The translations under genes and the position numbers were made by a program. From positions 676,501 through 740,500 of the forward strand of contig QVRM01001260.1 of NCBI GenBank assembly GCA_003439945.1: 64,000 nt of DNA, written 5' to 3'. Below, piece after piece: positions 34,198 to 41,999 of the stretch (position 1 is its first letter; each line of letters opens with the position of its first letter). The notes beneath the pieces were generated by a model. That model worked only from the letters and a program-made list of their open reading frames with translations. It made no database searches and was not told the DNA's origin. This DNA is from Dermanyssus gallinae. Its lineage: Eukaryota > Arthropoda > Arachnida > Mesostigmata > Dermanyssidae.

Positions 34198-34968
34198 TTA
34201 CTTTTTATGCGCCACACGTCGCCTGACTTGAGGTTGTGTCGCCTCCCTGCTGCTAGCTCCCTTCACCTTGAACTCGATGCAGTAGTGATCGCTGAGGTTC
34301 TCTTCCTCGTTTAGCACTCGCCAACCAACAATCTTTTGCGCCTGCGATGCCTTGCAGATTGTAAGGTCAACCCAGGATTCTCTTCCCCTTGAGGAGCAGT
34401 ACGTAGCTTCACCATTGTTCAAGGTCACCATGTCCTCTCCGGCTAACCATTCCATAACAGCTTGCCCCCTGCTATTAGTTTCCCTAGAACCCCACACAGG
34501 CGAAGCAGCGTTGAAATCACCGGTAGAGATAACTAGCGGTTCCAAGCTGGCCCGCGACGACATTGTGACGTCCTCAAGTAGCACCTGCAATTCCGCTAGT
34601 GTACCATTGGGGCTACTGTAACAGGAATAGATGCGACCCAGGCCTTTGAGTTCAACCCAGGAGAATCCTTTGCCGTTTCCTTTTCCAACTACTTTGTATT
34701 TCCAACTACTTTTACTCTCTACGATGCAGCTGGCCCTACCGTCGTCAACCGTCCATACATGCGCCTTGCGCTTGGCAAGGGTAATGTTGGGCTCGCTCGG
34801 AAGGCATAAGTTTGCCCTACGGCGTCCAGCAATCGTTTCAAGCATATGACGGGTACTTTTGCTACGGTTGCAGTTTAGCTGCAAAATGCTGACGTAGTCC
34901 TGTTTACTGGCCATCATTTTTTCGTGGCTTTGACGTCCGGCATTGCGTATCGGGAGAGCTACGGGCAC
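34198..34968 (-). CDS. R1-like ORF2: AP-type endonuclease domain, residues intact
   Basis: This 256-codon open frame covers a complete APE-like endonuclease, the enzyme that nicks target DNA for LINE integration. Catalytic-type residues visible are N in QLNCNRS (30-36), E59 in PSEPN, D151 and N153 in STGDFNAASPVWGS, D201 in SWVDLTI, and D227/H228 in NLSDHYCIEF. The spacing agrees with R1-clade enzymes. The ATG at 34968 may not be the authentic ORF2 start, since the Gag-like frame ends just upstream (34904) and the two overlap. The frame stops at 34198, before the linker. The domain looks functional, but the element around it is not. Confidence 0.88.
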   Translation of the reverse strand: MPVALPIRNAGRQSHEKMMASKQDYVSILQLNCNRSKSTRHMLETIAGRRRANLCLPSEPNITLAKRKAHVWTVDDGRASCIVESKSSWKYKVVGKGNGKGFSWVELKGLGRIYSCYSSPNGTLAELQVLLEDVTMSSRASLEPLVISTGDFNAASPVWGSRETNSRGQAVMEWLAGEDMVTLNNGEATYCSSRGRESWVDLTICKASQAQKIVGWRVLNEEENLSDHYCIEFKVKGASSREATQPQVRRRVAHKK

Positions 34969-35386
34969 GCTTTAAGCGTCCACGCGTATCGCGCAAGAGT
35001 TGCGTGAAATCTTCTTCGTCCATGGTGGTTTCCGCGCCAGTGTACGATACTTCTTCTTGCGCCGCTGCTCCTGCCGGCGTTTCCTGCGCAGGCACCTGCC
35101 TAGCCTCTTCTGCTATCGTCGCCGCTGTAGTCACCTGCTTATGAGGGGAGGAGGGACTGCGCCCCTTTAGAATCCATTCTCTGTAGACGGGACACGTGAT
35201 AGACCTTGCTCCGTGTCCCTTCACTTCGCACGTATAGCAAGCCTCTTCATTCTCGCAGTTCTTGGCAATGTAGCCCACCTGTTGTCGCACTTGTGGCAAA
35301 CCCAACCATCGACTTGCGGGTTCGTGCACTCCCAAGCGCGGTGGCCAATACGCTGACATCGCGGTCAGCACGGGACCGATCGCCAC
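34904..35386 (-). pseudogene. R1-like ORF1 (Gag) C-terminal part with CCHC knuckles
   Basis: A 160-codon frame. One full knuckle reads CYTCEVKGHGARSITC, followed by PVYREW. The preceding knuckle is split by a frameshift: CHKC appears in the neighbouring frame and IAKNC in this one. A Pro/Ala/Glu-rich tail with acidic and basic patches (EEDFTQLLRDTRGRLKRAR) follows. The knuckle matches CHVCVIEGHRADSMTC with PSYKKW in the Gag remnant at 49.9-50.3 kb, so both belong to one R1-like family. The frame overlaps the endonuclease frame by about 65 bp. Confidence 0.8.
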
Positions 35387-35399
35387 ACAACGATGGGGC

Positions 35400-35713
35400 G
35401 CTTTGTGTACCTGCTAGCGGGTTGCGGACCGGCAGTGGAAACAATCAGAGTCAGGCTTAAGTCACCTATTACAATGCCACAGCAATTTTTGTTAGATTGG
35501 CAGGGAAAAGTAACCGAGGCCTCGGCTGAGGTAGCGCAGTTAGATGTGTACCTCACCAGGGAGCTTTGGGATGGAATGGCATGCACTAGCCGGCACGTGT
35601 ACACAAGGTACATTGTACATGGCTATCATCACTTAGTGTGTTCGACTCAAGGATTTCACCAAGTTGGCGATCAATGTCGTTGCCGGTTCTGCTCGCAGGT
35701 ATGCGCTAAATAG
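35400..35713 (+). pseudogene. LINE A C-terminal Cys/His domain, duplicate copy
   Basis: The frame reads GRFVYLLAGCGPAVETIRVR, TSRHVYTRYIVHGYHHLVC, GFHQVGDQCRCRFC and CAK, ending at a TAG where the 30.2-kb copy has TAC (YHAASC). It is otherwise almost identical to 29935-30316. A 3-bp codon difference near MPQQF/MPLQQF is visible. Confidence 0.85.
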
Positions 35714-35865
35714 CACGCAGCGAGCTGCTAGTCGCATCGGCGGTCTTTGCACTTTCTTGCCCGGCAGGACGGTCACTAAAGTGTTAAAATTGTATATAAT
35801 GATGATTGTATTGTAATCATGTACCATCTTGAAATGCAAAGTTATTGCGAAATAAACAATATGTA

Positions 35866-35868
<3 letters not shown>

Positions 35869-35907
<39 letters not shown>
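35869..35907. repeat. (TA)n array at the LINE A 3' end
   Basis: Follows GAAATAAACAATATGTATGAA directly. Confidence 0.93.
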
Positions 35908-35910
<3 letters not shown>

Positions 35911-36384
35911 GCCTGTGTTAACCCCATTGTAGACTTACTGCAAAGAAAAAGCACACCACGTTAAAGAAAATGCGCACCTTGACGTGGCCAAAGGAGGTGA
36001 ACTACCCAACATAATTTTTAGTAATGACATATTTTCTATCAAACAAGTGGTAAGCCGACAAAACGACAGTGTTTGGCTTAGAAAATCAACTTAAAGCCTC
36101 TTGGACTAAAAGGGCGAAGTCTGTTGTAATTCGCACTGGGATAGCTGGCTCGGGTCGAACTCCCCTGATAGCTATCTCTCATGAAACAAAACTGAATACA
36201 TTTCTTAACTACTTATATCCCTTTACTAGAGTTTGGTTTGCCAATTTCGGCAAAAACTATACACTTTGGATAACTTTTTGCGCCTTTTCATCGAGCAAAG
36301 CAAACTCAAAGTGCATTTATTGAGTACAATGAAACTTATTTCAATCTCAACTTAATGAACTTTGTCTATCTAAAGTATTACACA
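35908..36384. other. No gene seen
   Basis: One 84-codon frame (36069-36323) with no recognised domain. Confidence 0.5.
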
Positions 36385-36543
36385 TATATGATTTATTTAG
36401 CAATAACTTTGCATTTCAAAATGGTACATATTTATAATGTAATCGTCATTATATACAATTTGAACACTGCAGCGAACCCACCAGCCCACCCGGCGAAAAA
36501 GTGCAAAAACTGCCGATGCGTCTGGCAGCTCGCTGCGTGGTCT
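36385..36543 (-). mobile_element. LINE A 3' end, inverted and 5' truncated
   Basis: The reverse complement matches the last codons and 3' UTR of the copies at 30240-30400 and 35700-35866. It breaks off at CGCTGCGTGGTCT, where an R1-like element has inserted. Confidence 0.85.
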
Positions 36544-37552
36544 TTTTTTTTTTTTTTATGAGGATTAACTGGGAAATGCGGTTGCACACGCGGGCACCGC
36601 GGCAGGGGAGCTCCCTGCAGATGCGGGCCGGTAGTGTGGGGCTCCAACCCACTAAAAACCAGTCTTGTCCCCGTCCCCCACACTGACTGGGAACTGCGTT
36701 GCGCATATCATCAAACAGTCAGGGGGGGGCGAGTCTTCTACTCCTGGCGGGTGTGTTCCCCGGGAGCCACGGGGAGGGGGGGGCGCCGTAGGTAGTTGGC
36801 GCTCGTTTTCCTCTGTAGAATGGCTCTAAAGACTCCGGCTGTGGTGTTCCAGTTTAAAAGCGTTGCCGTCATTTTTTTGCAGACGTCGCGTAGGTTAAAA
36901 TCCGGTGTGTTCATTAGAAGCAGTAGAGGTACGCGCTGCTCCGCCCATGCTGGACACTTCAGTGCCGTGTGGTCTGAAGTGTCTTCCGGTCCGTCGCCGC
37001 AGTGGATGCATTTAGGACTGGGAGCCTTCCCGATCCTGAACAGGTAGGACTGGAAGTCGCCATGCCCTGTCAGGATCTGGGTCGTGTAGAAGGTGAGTTC
37101 ACCCCCCGGGCGGTTTAGCCATTCCTTGATGTCGGGTATAACGGCGCGGGGACTGGTGCCAGGGGCACCCTCTTGTAGGCCGGCCCATTCTTCCTGCCAG
37201 AGGTCGATAGTATGCCGACGCTCCTCGTCCTTCTTGCGCTGGGGGTTACCCCATAAGCTGCGGCGTTCGGCAGCTTTCAGATCCCAGGGAATCGTTCCAG
37301 CAAGGACGAAAGCCGCCGGTGCGCTCACCGTCCAATACGCCGCGATCACCCTGAGGGCTCCGACCCTCTGGGCCCGACGCAGGCGCGTCCTGTTGACGGC
37401 AAGCTTTAGAGTGTCGGTCGGCCAGGCCGGAGCTCCGTATAGGGCGACTGACTCGGCCACGGACATGATTATTCGCCGCTGGGTTTGTCGTGGTCCATGA
37501 TTATTAGGCATAAGCCGTGCGACGTTGTTTGCTGTCTTGGTTGCCTTCTATC
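36544..37552 (-). mobile_element. R1-like LINE, 5' truncated, with poly(A) and 13-bp TSD
   Basis: The minus-strand element ends in a poly(A) tail (T-run to 36557) and is flanked by CGCTGCGTGGTCT at 36531-36543 and 37553-37565. The left TSD copy is the truncated edge of a LINE A fragment, so the R1-like element landed at a LINE A/host junction. Only the ORF2 thumb/C-terminal region and 3' UTR are present. Confidence 0.9.
36738..37511 (-). CDS. R1-like ORF2 C-terminal third with CCHC knuckle
   Basis: A 257-codon uninterrupted frame starts in the thumb. It has RRIIMSVAESVALYGAPAW (compare RRLLASVAESTALYAAPVW in the 2.1-kb copy), RRAQRVGALRVIAAYWTVS, FVLAGTIPWDLKAAERRSLW, IDLWQEEWAGLQEGAPG, and VIPDIKEWLNRPGGELTFYTTQ. 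Then come LTGHGDFQSYLFRIGKAPSP and the knuckle CIHCGDGPEDTSDHTALKC. The frame is open to its natural stop, which together with the intact TSD suggests a fairly recent insertion. It lacks endonuclease and RT palm and cannot be active. The ATG is fortuitous. Confidence 0.9.
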   Translation of the reverse strand: MPNNHGPRQTQRRIIMSVAESVALYGAPAWPTDTLKLAVNRTRLRRAQRVGALRVIAAYWTVSAPAAFVLAGTIPWDLKAAERRSLWGNPQRKKDEERRHTIDLWQEEWAGLQEGAPGTSPRAVIPDIKEWLNRPGGELTFYTTQILTGHGDFQSYLFRIGKAPSPKCIHCGDGPEDTSDHTALKCPAWAEQRVPLLLLMNTPDFNLRDVCKKMTATLLNWNTTAGVFRAILQRKTSANYLRRPPLPVAPGEHTRQE

Positions 37553-37565
37553 GCTGCGTGGTCTA

Positions 37566-37740
37566 AAATATCTTCAAGTTCAAGTAGTGCTGCATAAAAT
37601 TAATGGGAGGATAATATAAGTAATTTGTTTTGAAAATAGTCTCGGAATATGCTGTAAAGATTTCAATAAAATCAGTTTTGAATGAATGTAATTCTCAGGT
37701 GCTTTATGAGGTATTCCTTGGCAGCTTGTATATATATATA
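37566..37740. other. Flank with (TA)n at 37729-37740
   Basis: Non-coding sequence. The TA run is the left flank of the LTR element and matches the TA array at its right flank. Confidence 0.7.
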
Positions 37741-38131
37741 TGTAAAGCGGGCGTAACTAGGGTCAAAGGAAGACATCAGGTTGTGTTACTAACTCAATCA
37801 GTTTAGTCCAACCGGAGATTTACCGGCTGTCTTACGGCTTCTCTCTGGCACACCGCCGAACTCGCCCGACCTACATGCGGCACGTAGTTCGCTCTGCGTC
37901 CTTCTCCTGCACGGTCTCTCCGCCGACTCTTCTCTCACTAACCACTACTGCTTGTGCAATTGCTGTACCTCCGTCAGCGACCGCTAGATGGAGCTGACGG
38001 ATGCCAATCATGACATGCACATCCTAGCTTTACTCTGCTCTTTCTCTCCTCAGTAACATTACCAATCATCGTCATCTGTTTCCCAATCATGCAATTATAT
38101 CTATACTATTATTATATCACCCTACCTGACA
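37741..38131 (-). repeat. 3' LTR (minus-strand sense)
   Basis: Starts TGTAAAGCGGGCGTAACTAG on the plus strand and ends CCTACCTGACA, giving TG...CA ends. It differs from the other LTR by only a handful of substitutions. Confidence 0.9.
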
Positions 38132-38226
38132 GTTCGGCCATTCTGACCTATCGATGTCCTCATCGATCCTTCAAATAAATAACCAGAACCTTCAGATCAA
38201 CCAATCATTGAAATAATCATTTGACT

Positions 38227-38949
38227 TCAATCAACCAACACCAATTCGCCGATCCATAATTTTTTTATGACATAATCATGCAGATATTGAGGCTTATGCC
38301 TCTGTCTACCCGACGTCCTATTTTGTAGCTCGTCCTGAAGAGCTTGGCTCGCGTTCACTGCTGTGTTGAATTGTCTGCTTCTCCTTCGACTGCTTGTCTT
38401 ATTGCTCCGCGCCGTATTCATGTCGCCTCCACGCATTATCACCTGATCACATTCCAACACGCCGACCTTCGCTATTGCCAGTTGATCACCAGCCAATTCG
38501 GCCTCTGGCGTTGACAACTGTTCACTGTCGTCTTGTTGTCCATTCACAACCTCGCAATCTCTATCATGATTACTTCTGCAGTTCGGCGCATTAGTATTGA
38601 ACTTGAGGTCACTCTTCAAGGCATCCGGGAACATTAGATCGGCGTGATTCTCGCCGTTGCGAGAAATCTGATCGCTTCCATCGCACTTGTTGATCCGACT
38701 GTCCCCTTCCTCCTCTACTAAGCGGACGCTTTTGTCTATCGCCATATCTTCATCGCGGATCATGTCTCCTTGCACCTGCTGAACAACTGGTTCTGCTTCG
38801 TCAACTTCCGCTCCACTTGCTTCTACCTGGTGACAATTATGTTCGCCCGATATGACACAGCCTTCCGCCTCTTCTATTTGCACAGGCCCTGTTACCGTTT
38901 CTTCTGGATGGACCGCCACCAAACTTTCGCTCCGAGAAGTAAGCATCAC
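38227..38949 (-). pseudogene. LTR element: acidic C-terminal frame of the residual polyprotein
   Basis: This 240-codon frame is rich in Glu, Asp and Ser and has no catalytic motif. It ends in RQRHKPQYLHDYVIKKLW, resembling the R-x-R-x-P-x-Y-L-x-DYV endings of some LTR-element polyproteins. It begins close to the end of the protease-like region, in another frame. I read it as the fused C-terminal end of Gag-Pol after deletion of RT and integrase. An alternative is a lineage-specific extra ORF. The basic end and acidic body are visible facts; the role is inferred. Confidence 0.55.
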
Positions 38950-39092
38950 CTCCTCTGCGGTCCTTAATTCCCGTTCCCGCTGGTTGGAACACTCGATCGA
39001 CTTCCGGGTAGGCCTCAGCGCTCAGTATTAGTGCTGTACCTTTACATACCGTACATACACCGTTGCCAGGTGCTCCCGATCCAACAGATCCT

Positions 39093-39374
39093 TCAGCCAA
39101 GAAGAATCGCATGGCCACACAGAGCTTCATCTTCAAGTACTGTCAACACGACGTCATCATGCGTAAGCGTCCCATCCACTGTGACTTGTGCCTTGCACTC
39201 ACCAACAGGCCGACACGTTCCACCGATACCACGGACCGGACCCAACTTACTGGGAATCACTTCGAGCTTAGTATGTTGTGCTGCTGCTGCTGCTGCGTGC
39301 GATATCACCGTTATCACCGCCTCTGCGTCCACTCGTGCATGCCACTCGATTCCGTTTACTTTTATCAACTTCAC
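39093..39374 (-). pseudogene. LTR element: retropepsin-like protease with altered active site
   Basis: A 93-codon frame with the fold landmarks of a retroviral-type aspartic protease. KVNGIEWHARVDAEAVITVIS corresponds to the VNG...alvDTGAsvtvis active-site strand. An RGIGG flap region follows, and AILLG near the end corresponds to the iLLG segment. The D-T/S-G-A active-site motif reads D-A-E-A: the catalytic Asp remains but the conserved Thr/Ser and Gly are changed. Frameshifts separate it from both neighbours. It is probably non-functional. Confidence 0.7.
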
Positions 39375-39419
39375 CTTTCCTTCTGCTTCCTCAGCCTAAA
39401 GCGCCCTCAATTTCCGATT

Positions 39420-39889
39420 CTAGATCATTCGCCACCGGCTGCAATCAGGGCCGCGCACAACCTCGACTAACGTGGCCTGTTTCCCTACACCGACAACAGA
39501 CGATGCGCGATGCTCCCCTGTTGTGTCTGACTGCGCTTCTCCGCTGCTCCTACCGTCGTTGTTACCGCCATTGTTGCTGTTACTGCCACCACCATATCGT
39601 TGGAAGCTGTCTCTCATCTGCTGCGTACTTTGCTGCCGCCGCTCTTCAAGTTGTTGCCGCCTGCCACCGCGCCATTCGTATCCAAGGTATAGAGCGGTCG
39701 CGGTTGCGCCGCCGTTCTAGCAGCCCTAACATGGCCTGTCTCGTTACACTCGAAGCAAATTACCGATCGGCTTGTCGGCTTGACCAACGACCTGCGGCTC
39801 TCACAGACTTGCTGCTCCCGACTGAACAACATCTGAATGCAGCATATTTGTAGCATATTCGATATCACGCAATAAGTGCGAAACATCAT
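39420..39889 (-). pseudogene. LTR element: Gag zinc-knuckle region, frameshifted
   Basis: One frame (39614-39889) reads CFECNETGHVRAARTAA, a CCHC knuckle whose last Cys is replaced by Ala. Downstream, in another frame around 39455-39500, CCRCRETGHVSRGC is a complete C-x2-C-x4-H-x4-C knuckle. The stretch between is rich in low-complexity triplet repeats, with GGN/GNN-like codons on the minus strand. Two knuckles in tandem are usual for Gag nucleocapsid domains. Confidence 0.75.
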
Positions 39890-39986
39890 CGTGAGATCTT
39901 CCCGACATCTCTAGGACTAAGAAACCAAATTCAGGTCGGAGACCACGAAGAATTTAATCTTTTATAACATCTTGTTTCAGTCCGAG

Positions 39987-40370
39987 CTAAAGAGCTATGG
40001 ACTCCTTCCGCCGGGCATATGCATCCACAGCTTCTCCTCTTAACTGCACACATTCGTGCCACATTTGAAGAAGAATGCTATAGTTGTTTTGATTAGCGTA
40101 CGCAAGCACGAACTTCTCTCTGAACTTGGCATATGTTGCAACGTCGACGCCGTGATTTAGATACCATTGTCTAGCTGCGCCGGACATTTTTGCCAATAGT
40201 ACCTGTTTGATCTGGGCTTCGTTCCAGCCCCCGACTTTCTGCGCGCACTCAAAGCGTCTTAGCCATTCTTCGCCGTCAAGCCCGGTGGCGTGGTGGATTA
40301 AGTCTCCGTCTCGCAACCGAAGGAGACACATAGGTGCGCGGGTTCGAGCCCCACCGTTGCACATTTGCAT
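39987..40370 (-). pseudogene. LTR element: Gag capsid-like domain, with N-terminal residues read from an antisense SINE
   Basis: From about residue 32 this 127-codon frame is a retrotransposon Gag domain: GEEWLRRFECAQKVGGWNE, KMSGAARQWYLNHG, YAKFREKFVLAYANQNN and MWHECVQLRGEAVDAYARR. The first ~30 residues are the antisense reading of the SINE inserted at 40275-40450, which happens to provide an in-frame ATG. The original Gag N-terminus continues on the other side of the SINE at 40437-40712. Confidence 0.85.
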
Positions 40371-40450
40371 TTATGGGGGTCCGTCTATGAAGCAATGTGA
40401 AAAACAGTTCCGTGGACGTTAAATCTTGGCTGAGGGTCAGCCCGAAAACT
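40275..40450 (+). repeat. tRNA-derived SINE, copy 2, inside the LTR element's gag
   Basis: Flanked by a perfect 16-bp TSD, TTAGCCATTCTTCGCC, at 40259-40274 and 40451-40466. It carries an A-box-like TGGCGTGGTGG near the 5' end and a box B GGTTCGAGCCC. The 176-bp body ends in CAGCCCGAAAACT with no long poly(A). It is the only complete copy in the window with clear ends, and so the best reference for the family. Confidence 0.92.
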
Positions 40451-40712
40451 TTAGCCATTCTTCGCCTAGCAACGATCCGTTTCCTGAAAATTCTTCTAAC
40501 TGTGCTGCTACATCGACTACCGGTGCCGCCGCTGCTGCTGCTGCAGCAGAGGCCTCGGCCGCTACAGTAACTGTTCCACGACTTCTCTGACTGACAAGGC
40601 TCAATGCATCGTTCAGCCATTTCGCCATTAACTCTGCCATCTGTCCGTTAACTGATATTTTCTTTTCCCTTTCGTCGTCGCCTGACACCTTGCCGACCAA
40701 CTTCCAACACAC
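40437..40712 (-). pseudogene. LTR element: Gag N-terminal part with poly-alanine tract
   Basis: A 91-codon frame with KISVNGQMAELMAKWLNDALSLV, an Ala-rich stretch (about nine consecutive Ala from GCT/GCA/GCG repeats at about 40520-40550) and APVVDVAAQLEEFSGNGSLLGEEWL. The final GEEWL lies in the TSD and is continued in frame by GEEWLRRFE on the far side of the SINE, showing that one Gag frame was split. Confidence 0.8.
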
Positions 40713-40972
40713 CGTCCACCACAGTCAGCCGATCTCCTCTGATCGCCACCACTTGCAACCACCAAGTTCACCCTACACGACGACACAACTGTCACCACGC
40801 GAACGACCAAAAAAAATGTTGACAACAGGCACGATCTACAACAGCACCAAGCAACACACCGAAAGAGTCAGCACGTTCAGCCTTCCACGGCACTTCACAC
40901 TCTTCGTACCTCCGCCAAACCAACAAGGTTTCACACAGCCTGAGAAACGACCTTACTGACCCCACTTCTGAC

Positions 40973-41357
40973 TGTAAAGCGGGCGTTACTAGGGTCAAAG
41001 GAAGACATCAGGTTGTGTTACTAACTCAATCAGTTTAGTCCAACCGGCGATTTACCGGCTGTCTTACGGCTTCTCTCTGGCACACCGCCGAACTCGCCCG
41101 ACCTACATGCAGCACGTAGTTCGCTCTGCGTCCTCCTCCTGCACGGTCTCTCCGCCGACTCTTCTCTCAGTAACCACTACTGCTTGTGCAATTGCTGTAC
41201 CTTCGTCAGCGACCACTAGATGGAGCTGACGGATGCCAATCATGACATGCACATCCTAGCTTTACTCTGCTCTTTCTCTCCTCAGTAACATTACCAATCA
41301 TTGTCATCTGTTTCCCAATCATGCAATTATATCTATACTATTATTATATCCCCCTAC

Positions 41358-41363
<6 letters not shown>
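40973..41363 (-). repeat. 5' LTR (minus-strand sense)
   Basis: 391 bp, starting TGTAAAGCGGGCGTTACTAG and ending CCTACCTCTCA on the plus strand. Just inside it, on the minus strand, GTCAGAAGTGGGGTCAGTAA follows the LTR. I could not assign it to a primer tRNA with confidence. Confidence 0.9.

Positions 41364-41393
<30 letters not shown>
41364..41393. repeat. (TA)n array between the LTR element and a LINE A 3' end
   Basis: Pure TA run. It is also the tail of the minus-strand LINE A relative to its right. Confidence 0.93.
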
Positions 41394-41396
<3 letters not shown>

Positions 41397-41960
41397 GATT
41401 TTTATTAATCAATATTTGGTTCATACACATTCGTATTACAGCTTTTTTACATCACTTTCGCCAGCGGTATATCTCGTGTGCACTGTTAGATCTGATACAG
41501 ATCACATAATTCTCCACATAGCTTGCATTCGCACCCGGTCGTTATTTCGTAAGACACATTCGTGCACAAACCTTCATATGATATCCATACATTGCAAACC
41601 CGGTACGAAATAGTAACGAAATACTTATTTTTACAACATGGATCCTTCCAATAGTTAGCAGTCATCGCTTTAGTTTTATAAAAACGCCAATTAACATCCC
41701 CAAACTTATATTCCCATTCGGCAATACAATGATCAAAAATCTCCATCTCGTATAGACATAAGCCAATCTAAGGTTCTCCAGAAAGAGTGGTGTCGTGGCC
41801 AATAGATAGATGACAAGCCGGTTGCGGCTACTGCAGTGGATCTCTCATGAACCAGGTGGCCACCAAAGCTGGCTGAAAGCTTTTCTCAGCTTGGAGAGAA
41901 CGTACTGTGTTTGATCCTACCAAAATTGCGGTTTAGTTCCCTTACGATCCCCATTGGCCC
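41394..41960 (-). mobile_element. LINE A relative, 3' fragment (third subfamily)
   Basis: The minus-strand fragment covers RNRLVIYLLATTPLFLENLRL through the C-terminal domain and an AT-rich 3' UTR ending in TTAATAAAAATCTATTA plus (TA)n. It lies between the LTR element's TA flank and another LINE remnant. The right edge is approximate. Confidence 0.75.
41486..41746 (-). pseudogene. LINE A C-terminal Cys/His domain (subfamily 3)
   Basis: The 86-codon frame reads IAEWEYKFGDVNWRFYKTKAMTANYWKDP, then KYFVTISYRVCNVWISYEGLC and GCECKLCGELCDLYQI. The HGYHH block of the other copies has decayed to NVWIS, and the final YHxxC to LYQI. The order of aromatic and Cys residues still matches. It continues upstream through a frameshift or stop to RNRLVIYLLATTP. 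Confidence 0.7.
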
Positions 41961-41999
41961 AGTCAGAACTCCAGAACATACTTCCAGAGTAGTGGGAAG

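Larger units (their letters stand above)
33286..35399 (-). mobile_element. R1-like LINE fragment truncated at both ends, nested in LINE A
   Basis: This minus-strand piece runs from the Gag CCHC region (35399) through the whole APE endonuclease to the first RT blocks (about 33290). It lacks the rest of the RT, the 3' UTR and any poly(A). It is flanked by a 14-bp duplication of LINE A sequence with one mismatch. Loss of the 3' end is not expected from ordinary target-primed insertion, which usually loses the 5' end. Confidence 0.85.
32830..35868 (+). mobile_element. LINE A copy split by an R1-like fragment with 14-bp TSD
   Basis: The left part, 32830-33285, is about 95% identical to 26953-27394 by eye (with a 9-bp deletion) and continues into LCLPRTAKNRFMYL. 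The right part, 35400-35868, starts in the same codon region (RFVYLLAGCGP). The interrupting minus-strand R1-like piece is bracketed by CGCTTTATGTACCT (33272-33285) and CGCTTTGTGTACCT (35400-35413). The LINE A 3' UTR ends with AATATGTATGAA and a (TA)n array at 35869-35907. Confidence 0.9.
37741..41363 (-). mobile_element. LTR retrotransposon lacking RT and integrase
   Basis: Two 391-bp direct repeats (37741-38131 and 40973-41363) bracket a 2.84-kb interior whose reading frames are all on the minus strand. In order they are a retrotransposon Gag domain, two CCHC-type segments, an aspartic-protease-like region and a long acidic C-terminal frame. I find no RT, RNase H or integrase motif, and the interior is too short to hold them. 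It has (TA)n on both outer sides, consistent with insertion into a TA array. This is a non-autonomous derivative, probably Ty3/gypsy-like, but the class is uncertain without Pol. Confidence 0.88.

Noticed and set aside
37100..37500. Plus-strand 135-codon frame
   Set aside because: Antisense of the R1-like ORF2 C-terminus.
40500..40560. GCT/GCA triplet expansion as an independent microsatellite locus
   Set aside because: It codes for an Ala tract inside Gag of the LTR element, so it is described there.
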